From contig JAISQH010000125.1 in NCBI GenBank assembly GCA_031274385.1, forward strand, positions 1-7,564: DNA of 7,564 bases, read 5' to 3'. Source of the DNA: Planctomycetaceae bacterium. Lineage in GTDB: Bacteria; Planctomycetota; Planctomycetia; Pirellulales; Thermoguttaceae. A program made the position numbers and the translations under genes. The notes under the pieces are model-generated. The model ran no database searches. It was given only the letters and a program-made list of their open reading frames with translations, and had not been told where the DNA came from. The stretch's first letter is position 1. Each line of letters begins with the position of its first letter. Below are positions 1 through 6,100 of the stretch, in pieces.

Positions 1-34
1 CATGACACACCGTCCCAAAATAAATCACTTTATT

Positions 35-127
35 GAACTCCTATCGGAGTTCTCGTTTTGTTTGTACACTTACCCCGTGCTGCACTTCGTTTGCACGGGG
101 TTATCAAAATGAAACTCCTTCGGAGTT
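35..127. repeat. Cluster of three palindromic hairpins upstream of gene 1
   Basis: Three inverted repeats lie within 93 bp. The first has arms GAACTCC (35-41) and GGAGTTC (46-52) with a 4-nt loop. The second has arms ACCCCGTGC (72-80) and GCACGGGGT (93-101) around a 12-nt loop. The third has arms AACTCC (113-118) and GGAGTT (122-127) with a 3-nt loop. The first and third share the same stem, so the cluster is a GC-rich hairpin flanked by two copies of one smaller palindrome. All pairings are visible directly. I infer a dispersed palindromic intergenic element. The alternative is a terminator for a gene left of the window: the first hairpin is followed by a T-rich stretch, though not a clean U tract. 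A 63-codon open frame crossing this cluster (33-224) looks like a by-product of the repeat. Confidence 0.6.
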
Positions 128-244
128 GTTTTACGGAATTGTTTTTGTATCGTTACTCGCATACTTGAAAAACAAAATAGACAGTTACGTTTTATTTTCT
201 GTTTTTGTAATAAAAAAACCGTGAGCCGCTGTCGGAAATCTATC
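128..244 (+). other. AT-rich leader of the metallopeptidase gene
   Basis: This stretch between the hairpin cluster and gene 1 is rich in A and T and should hold the promoter. A TTGAAA at 165-170 resembles a -35 box and TAATAA at 208-213 region resembles -10-like sequence, but they are not at standard spacing from each other, so no promoter is called. A weak purine tract GGAAA (234-238) sits 6 nt before the ATG at 245 and favours that start over the GTG at 221, which has no comparable tract. Confidence 0.3.
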
Positions 245-1699
245 ATGTTACGATTTCGATTTCGAATTTTAGTTCTTGTTTCTTTTTTGTTTCTTTGGAT
301 TCTTCCTGAAACGGTTCTTGTTACGGCGGAGGTTTCGCCAACCGAAGTTTCGCCAGCCGAAGCGGAACGTTTTGGCAAAGAGATTCGCCAACATTGGGTT
401 ACGGAAATTCCTCTCGACGAATCCGCTTTGACGCAATCCGGTATTCGCCGGTTGGAAAGTCAACATTTGATTCTTTATACCGATCTTGCCGCGTCCGGGC
501 AGGTTGATGAATTACCGAAACTTTTTGATCAACTCATTCCGTTACTTTGCGATTATTTTGAATTGAATCGTCAGAATTATGAATCGTTTAAGGTTGAAGG
601 ATTTTTGATTGACGATTTTGAAAAATTCAAATCGGGCGGTGCGGTGTTGCAGGTTCCCAAACTTCGTAACGGTTATGCGTTACGTTGCCGGATTTGGGTA
701 CGCAATCCGGGCAGCGACTATTACCGGCGTCATCTTTTGCTTCATGAGGGAACTCATGCGTTTATGGGTTACGCTTTTGGAGTTTGGGGACCGCCTTGGT
801 ATCGGGAAGGAACCGCCGAATTACTTGGTACGCATCGTTTGGAAAACGGACATTTAACACTCGCCTATTTTCCGAAATCGCGCAACGAATTATCACGTTG
901 GGGTCGGATTGATCTTGTTCGGGACAATCTTGTGAAGAATCATGGGCGAACAATTAAGGGAATTTTTGAACTGGATTCGGAGGACTATGACGAAAATACG
1001 GCTTATGGTTGGAGTTGGGCTTTTGCCGCGTTTTGCGAAAATCATCCGCGTTACCGGACGGCGTTTCGGCAAACGGCATGGAAATTGTACGGTAAACCGG
1101 ACGGAGCTGCCGAACGGTTTCTCGAATTATTGCTCAAAAATATTCAGAAAGAATCGCCCGAATGGAACGAGCAGGAAATTTTATTTCATCTCGACAATGA
1201 CTGGATTGATTTCATAAGCCATCTTGATTACGGTTACGATTTTGAACGGACGAAAATTGATTACAATAAAGAAGCCGGACTGATTTCAAGTGACGAAGTG
1301 GAGATTCCGGTTTGTTCCGACAAAGGTTGGCAGAGTTCCGGTGTGCGGTTGGAACGCGGGAAAACGTATCGTTTTGCGGCTTCGGGACGGTTTCAACTTG
1401 CCGAAAAGCCGAAAATCTGGTGGTCGGAACCAAACGGTATTACGCTACGTTATTATCAAAGTGTTCCGATTGGAACACTTTTAGCAACGTTAATTCCTGA
1501 TATTGAAGAACGTTTTTTGACCCAAACGGAAACAGCGGGCGTCGGATTTTATGTACCGAAAACAATTGGACTCAGCGAAACTTGGAAAGCGGAAGTTTCC
1601 GGCGAATTATTTTTTCGGATCAACGATTTTCCATCAGAACTTTCCGACAACAACGGCGAGGCAACCGTCAAATTAACCGTACTTCCGGTAACAGATTAA
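245..1699 (+). CDS. Secreted HEGTH-type zinc metallopeptidase-like protein with C-terminal beta-sandwich domain
   Basis: Predicted protein of 484 residues. Residues 1-28 form a classical signal peptide: basic start (MLRFRFR), a long hydrophobic core, and a VTA cleavage site before EVSP. Residues about 70-130 are the N-terminal mixed alpha/beta part. The core is LLLHEGTHAFM, with H167, E168 and H171 as an HExxH zinc site. WYREGTAELLG follows 17 residues later, and E188 is the likely third ligand, as in gluzincin peptidases. This arrangement resembles the DUF1570-like family found in planctomycetes. From about residue 350 a separate beta-rich domain contains WWSEPNGITLRYY (392-404) and GTLLATL, reminiscent of LecA-type sugar-binding sandwiches; that likeness is from memory and weak. 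Export and metal binding are well supported; the substrate is unknown. The frame is open from a GTG at 221, which would add 8 residues. The ATG is preferred for its standard signal peptide and the GGAAA tract 6 nt upstream. The gene converges on the oxidoreductase gene. Confidence 0.85.
   Translation: MLRFRFRILVLVSFLFLWILPETVLVTAEVSPTEVSPAEAERFGKEIRQHWVTEIPLDESALTQSGIRRLESQHLILYTDLAASGQVDELPKLFDQLIPLLCDYFELNRQNYESFKVEGFLIDDFEKFKSGGAVLQVPKLRNGYALRCRIWVRNPGSDYYRRHLLLHEGTHAFMGYAFGVWGPPWYREGTAELLGTHRLENGHLTLAYFPKSRNELSRWGRIDLVRDNLVKNHGRTIKGIFELDSEDYDENTAYGWSWAFAAFCENHPRYRTAFRQTAWKLYGKPDGAAERFLELLLKNIQKESPEWNEQEILFHLDNDWIDFISHLDYGYDFERTKIDYNKEAGLISSDEVEIPVCSDKGWQSSGVRLERGKTYRFAASGRFQLAEKPKIWWSEPNGITLRYYQSVPIGTLLATLIPDIEERFLTQTETAGVGFYVPKTIGLSETWKAEVSGELFFRINDFPSELSDNNGEATVKLTVLPVTD
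329..358 (+). repeat. 15-bp in-frame tandem duplication after the signal peptide
   Basis: Two 15-bp units, 329-343 and 344-358, differ at only two bases (GAG/GAA and ACC/GCC codons). They encode EVSPT then EVSPA, directly after the predicted signal peptidase site. The duplication only lengthens the presumably flexible mature N-terminus and leaves the reading frame intact. Confidence 0.7.
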
Positions 1700-1760
1700 A
1701 ATGGAACGGTCTATTTTCATTTGCGCGCAAAGACGCAAAGAAGACATTAGTTATTAGTCC
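1700..1760. other. Convergent intergenic spacer with palindrome and octamer repeat
   Basis: This 61-bp spacer separates two convergent stop codons. It contains a perfect 12-bp palindrome TTTGCGCGCAAA (1720-1731), which overlaps two exact tandem copies of CGCAAAGA (1726-1733 and 1734-1741). A heptamer array follows and runs into the stop codon of the oxidoreductase gene. No stem-loop plus U-tract terminator is evident on either strand. The palindrome could cruciform or bind a dimeric protein, but neither role is shown. Confidence 0.55.
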
Positions 1761-1766
1761 TTAGTT
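1746..1766. repeat. Three-unit heptamer array overlapping the oxidoreductase stop codon
   Basis: Three consecutive 7-bp units read ATTAGTT (1746-1752), ATTAGTC (1753-1759) and CTTAGTT (1760-1766) on the plus strand. On the minus strand each unit contains CTAA. The third supplies both the last sense codon (AAC) and the stop (TAA, 1761-1763) of the upstream minus-strand gene. Since 7 is not a multiple of 3, successive units place TAA in different frames. Confidence 0.6.
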
Positions 1767-3056
1767 AAAGTTCCAAGGTTCGCGGGAAGCGCGGCTTCTC
1801 ATTCGGTTTGCTTCCTCGTCACCGATAAATTCCTCTTTAACAGGATCGAAACGGAGTTTTCGTTTCAACATCCAGGACAGGGCAGCCGCGTGGCAAGCCA
1901 AATGGGAGTAACGTGTTGATGTTGAACCACACGCCGGTAATGATCGGGTCTTGACGCAATTAAAAAAGTTACGGACATGAGCCGCCGGTGAAATGCCGCC
2001 GATGTTTGTGGATGGGCGCATTTCGGCTTTGAGCGATTCGGGGTACACCGCAACCCGACCACTGTCTCCCGTTTCAACCCAACCCTCTTCGCCCTCGAAA
2101 CGAACCGGACAATCGCCAAGTCCCATCCAACCCTCCGGTCGCATGACAAGTTTGATTCCGTTTGCGTAATTGGCGTACACCGTTCCGCCGTCTGCTTCGT
2201 ATTCAACCGGTGCCGTGTTGTCATCCGTCACCGCCCATTGACAAAGATCAACCGTGTGTGCTCCCCAATCATGAAGTCTGGCACCGGAATCCAAATCGTA
2301 ATGTCCCCGCCATTGAGCATAAGCGTTGCCGCCGCCAACATATTTTAAGTTAAACGGACGCCACGGTGCCGGACCGAGCCAAAGTTCCCAATCAATCACG
2401 TCCTTGTTCGGAAGCGGCTCCGCCGGAAGCCAATCGTAACGAACATTCAAATGATAAATAGACGCATGAACCGTATGAATCTTACCAAGTTTGCCGCTAC
2501 GGGCTAATTCAATGGCAAACCGGAAATTATCAACACTACGGCGTTGCGTTCCGGCTTGGAAAACAATACCGGTACGTTTAATGGCTTCATCAAGAATCCG
2601 GCATTGTTCCATCGTAATACAGCACGGTTTTTCACTGTACACATCTTTACCGGCTTCGGCGGCAAGCACCGATGCCAGCGTGTGCCAACGGTCGCCCGTC
2701 GCAATCAACACCGCATCAATATCTTCACGTTGCAATAATTCCCGAAAATCCCGGTAAGTTGCACAATCCGTGTTGCCATATTTTTCGTCGGCGATTTTTT
2801 TGACCGCAGCACGGCGATCCGCCTGAACATCGCAAACGGCACGGAATTGAACATCCGGCTGTTGGAGCATGAAATCAAGAACATAAGTTCCACGATTTCG
2901 AATACCGATTCCGGCTAAGTTGATTCGGTTACTTGGCGCAACAACGCCGTTCAGACCAAGCGATGTTGCCGGAATAAACATCGGTGCCGCAATACCGGCA
3001 GCTGTCAACGCTAAAAATGAACGACGGGAACAAGTTTGATTCTGAAAAATAGGCAT
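1761..3056 (-). CDS. Tat-exported Gfo/Idh/MocA family oxidoreductase
   Basis: Predicted protein of 431 residues. The N-terminus carries a twin-arginine signal: SRRSFLAL at 10-17 followed by a hydrophobic alanine-rich stretch to about residue 34. A Rossmann NAD(P)-binding fold begins at INLAGIGIRNRG (45-56). The family EKP motif is at 142-144, with K143 the expected catalytic lysine, then AGTQRRS (168-174) and WELWLGPAPWRPFN (223-236). HDWGAHTVD (262-270) supplies the D263/H267 pair that usually completes the active site. Members typically oxidise or reduce sugars, inositols or related polyols; the substrate here cannot be told. The C-terminus SREPWNFN fits the usual end of planctomycete members, so the gene looks intact. 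The frame is open upstream to 3125, but those 23 codons are translated repeat (FPTPRFPTPHSQ) and would bury the Tat signal, so the ATG at 3054-3056 is chosen. It is the only such enzyme in view and has no sugar-pathway neighbours. Confidence 0.93.
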   Translation of the reverse strand: MPIFQNQTCSRRSFLALTAAGIAAPMFIPATSLGLNGVVAPSNRINLAGIGIRNRGTYVLDFMLQQPDVQFRAVCDVQADRRAAVKKIADEKYGNTDCATYRDFRELLQREDIDAVLIATGDRWHTLASVLAAEAGKDVYSEKPCCITMEQCRILDEAIKRTGIVFQAGTQRRSVDNFRFAIELARSGKLGKIHTVHASIYHLNVRYDWLPAEPLPNKDVIDWELWLGPAPWRPFNLKYVGGGNAYAQWRGHYDLDSGARLHDWGAHTVDLCQWAVTDDNTAPVEYEADGGTVYANYANGIKLVMRPEGWMGLGDCPVRFEGEEGWVETGDSGRVAVYPESLKAEMRPSTNIGGISPAAHVRNFFNCVKTRSLPACGSTSTRYSHLACHAAALSWMLKRKLRFDPVKEEFIGDEEANRMRSRASREPWNFN

Positions 3057-3060
3057 AATT

Positions 3061-3102
3061 AGTTGAGAGTGGGGAGTGGGGAAACGGGGAGTGGGGAAAC
3101 GG
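3061..3102. repeat. G-rich heptamer array just upstream of the oxidoreductase start
   Basis: Units on the plus strand are AGTTGAG (3061-3067), AGTGGGG (3068-3074), AGTGGGG (3075-3081), an 8-mer AAACGGGG (3082-3089), AGTGGGG (3090-3096) and AAACGG (3097-3102). Within it, a 15-bp unit AGTGGGGAAACGGGG is almost fully repeated at 3075-3089 and 3090-3102. The array ends 4 bp before the oxidoreductase start codon on the minus strand, where a leader and ribosome binding site would be expected. It resembles the heptameric STRR repeats known from cyanobacteria (CCCCAGT-type units); relatedness is not established. Confidence 0.7.
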
Positions 3103-3140
3103 AAAATAAACAAAACACTCTCCACTCTCCACTATCAACT
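3061..3140. repeat. Imperfect inverted repeat between genes 3 and 2
   Basis: Positions 3061-3081 and the reverse complement of 3120-3140 match at 18 of 21 bases. They flank a region that includes an A-rich 14-nt centre (3103-3116). Transcribed from gene 3 towards gene 2, this could fold into a long imperfect hairpin. It could act as an attenuator, an mRNA-stabilising structure or a processing site, or it may be a passive consequence of two opposed repeat arrays. No U tract follows it, so a simple intrinsic terminator is not supported. Confidence 0.5.
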
Positions 3141-3165
3141 CTCCACTATCAACTCTCCACTATTA
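3117..3165. repeat. Seven-unit heptamer array ending in the gene 3 stop codon
   Basis: Seven units in perfect 7-bp register all begin with ACT: ACTCTCC twice (3117-3130), then ACTATCA, ACTCTCC, ACTATCA, ACTCTCC and ACTATTA (3159-3165). The last unit contains the stop codon of gene 3 (TTA on plus, TAA on minus, 3163-3165). The minus-strand unit TGATAGT would also supply a TGA stop in that position. The array is inverted relative to the G-rich array at 3061-3102. Confidence 0.8.
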
Positions 3166-6100
3166 AAACCGTTCTTTTTTATTTAACGTATCGAGTATTT
3201 TTTCAAGTTGGGGACGGGTAATACAAATTTGTTCAAAATGCGGCGAGGAACTAAAGACATCTTTATCTTGTTCTTCTTCGGTATCCGTTCGTGTTGCCAT
3301 CACTTCGTCCTGCAACGCTGTTAACCATTCCGGCATCTCAAAACCAACTCCCATCGGCTCTTTGGCAAAATTTTCGATCTGTTCATATAATTCGTCAAAA
3401 GCGGTATTCGGTCCTTCTTCACGAACTTGCCGCACTGCTTTCGGAACAAGACCGCACATCCGGTCAATTTGCAACGGTCTGACAAACCGTTCCTGAAGCC
3501 GTTCATGGACACTCGGCAACCACATTCCGTATTTTTCGCTCAATCGGGTATAACTTCGCAGATGTTCTTCGGCGGCATTGACGCTCCGCCGAGCAACCGC
3601 CCGCTCCCACAACATTGCCGCTTCGTCACAACCCGAACGAATCATCGCATCATGAACCCAATACACCGGCTTGAGATTCCACGAAATCCGTTCATAACCA
3701 ATCTGCACCCGAAGCATGTCAAGCAACATATAAAGTTTTTCGCCATGATCCGAATGAGTTGTTGTACTGTTATAGTCAACATATTCCGAATAATTTTCAG
3801 CAATCGACTCGAAAATAATCTCCAACCGCGACACCGCAGTGTCCCAATCAATATGTTTATTTTCAATATCTTCAAGCAGTTTGGCTGCCATCTCAACTTC
3901 GCCGTCATCGTGTTTGATTTTCTGTAACGAACGGAGATAATTGCCAACGCCTTGATGCAACATCGCCCGGAGATTACCGAAACCCATATTTTGTTGCGTA
4001 AAAATATCGTGACCGTAACGCTGAATGAATTGTTTGATTTCATCCCAATAAGCCCGGTCAACAATGGATTCAATCGGTGAAATGCGGATTTGCCGACTGT
4101 GGGAAAGCCAACTCGAAAGGAGTTGTTCGATAATTCGTTCCATGTATTCCACCAACGCCACATCTTGCGACCCCGCTTCCGAACCGGAGGATTTGAACCG
4201 CCATTTCTTTGAAGAAATAGCAACACATTTTGTAATTGCCCGTGTTACTGTTTCAACAAGCCGGTCAAATTCCGTAATTGCGCCGGGACTGATCGGATTC
4301 ATTTCTTCCATTTCCTGAATGGTTTCAAGTATTCGAAACGATTCGGTCAGAAGTCCCAAACGGGGCGCATATTCCATCAACCGCATGATTGCCTGTTGAA
4401 TACAACGGCAACGGACAATATTCCAAGCGGCACCGCCGCGCGAAGTCGGAACGTACAGAATTGTTTCCCGTGACAAAATCCGAAGCATGGGCGCCCAATG
4501 TTTTCGTACCGTTTTAATGTCTCCGTGAAAGACGGCATAATTCACATCCAGTACCGCTTTTTGCCATTCGTCGTTAACGTTGCGCCAATGTTGCGAACCG
4601 AGAAACGATTCCAAAATCATTTTGGCATCGCAAACTTCAACATGCGTCCAGATAATCCGGTCAAGTAAAATCTCTTTGGTTCCCCGATGCCGATCATATT
4701 CCAAAAGCGAATCCGCTGTTCCACGCGGCGGCGGAACCTTGTAAGTGGACGTTTTGCGAAGCAATGCGTCAAGCCCGTTGCTGTAAGCAACAATTTGTGA
4801 AAGCCATGAATCCAAATATTGTGCAATATCCTGACTCAAAGCCGAATCAATCTCTTTCGGGTTGAGTCCGGCAATCTTTTCCGTAACATGCTTCCAGAGT
4901 TTCGACATGGTAACAATAAACGTCAACCGGTCGCTGATTCGTTCTGTTTCCGCAACAATTTCAAAATCATCCTCGTCGCGAAAACCTTCCGGGTTGGGAG
5001 CGTCCATCAAGGAATCATCAATTCCGTCGTCTGTTGTGTCCTGATAGATGACGTTTTCGTACGCCGCACTGTAAATGGATTCTTTCGGACTGAATGAGTC
5101 GTCGTTCGGCGGAAACATTTCGTCCGGGTCTTCGTAAGCGTTGTCCTCTTCACCAAACGGATCAAGATCACGCGGTTTCTTTTTTTTCGGTTTCCGTGAC
5201 GATTTTCGACCGCTTTTCCCGCCGTTTTCAAACAAATCGTCACTCAATTCAATATCGGGAACATGCCAATAATAGTCGGCATTTGCCTCCGTGAAATCGA
5301 AAAACTTTTTCGTAAGCGTCCAACGTTCCAATGGCGATAACAGCGGTTTTTCCTTTTTGGGAGAAGGCGTTATTTCCGTTATTTCGGGGGTTGTTGTTGT
5401 TGTTGTACTTTTTTTCGCGTTGGGGTTAGCGTTTTCTTCTTCTTTTTTTGGTGATTTCCAAAGTTGTTCCATCCAGCGCAGAGCGATGGAATGAAACGTA
5501 TAATCTCCTTCGGTGAGCGGGATTTTTTCCGAATGGCTCAGCCAGTGCATCATCAGAGCCATTGACGCGACCGGATCATGTTGATCGAGCAACGCTTCCG
5601 CCAGCAACACGTAGGCTTTGGTGGATTTGAAGCGATCCACGTGCCGGTTCCAAAACGCGACATCACCTGCGGCGGTTCCTGCTTTATGCCACACAGCCAG
5701 TGCGGTGGAAACAACTGCGGCAGATTCCCACGCTTCCAACCCTGAAAAACTCTCTAAACCGGAGACTTCCGTGCTGCCGTATTGATCCCACCAACCGGCA
5801 AGATCGCTCATTTTATCCGACAGATCGGCTTGCAAATCACCGCCGCCTGCCGCTGCCGCTTCTTTCTGAAGCCGGCTGTAAAGATCAAAAATTTCTTCCA
5901 ACAGGTTAATTAAATCGTCAACACGATGATCGTGAATCGTATTTTCAACCGTATGAAACAGACTGTAATTGGCACCAAAACCGAGAATTGTCCAAGGGTC
6001 AACAATGGCACCGCAACGGATTCCGCGTCGAATGAGGTCTTCGATTTTTGGCAAATTTTCTGCGGCTTCTTTTAATTGTCCGTGATCAATTTGCAGATGC

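Noticed and set aside
33..224. 63-codon open frame on the plus strand across the hairpin cluster
   Set aside because: It is a translation of the palindromic elements and AT-rich leader, has no start signal, and overlaps the start of gene 1.
752..768. Possible nuclear-localisation-like reading of the basic patch in gene 3 protein (residue numbers)
   Set aside because: The patch is a K/R-rich part of a disordered linker in a bacterial protein; no import pathway is known to justify the label.
3061..3140. Intrinsic terminator for gene 3
   Set aside because: The inverted repeat is long and imperfect with a large loop and no downstream U tract on the minus strand, so a standard terminator is not supported.
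3061..3165. CRISPR-like array between genes 3 and 2
   Set aside because: Units are only 7 bp with no spacers, so this is a short tandem repeat and not a CRISPR.
3427..3927. 166-codon plus-strand frame opposite gene 3
   Set aside because: Antisense shadow of gene 3. No ribosome binding site and no recognisable motif.
3642..4226. 194-codon minus-strand frame inside gene 3
   Set aside because: It lies entirely within the gene 3 coding sequence in another frame and has shadow-like composition (rich in R, S, N, I, C) without domain features.
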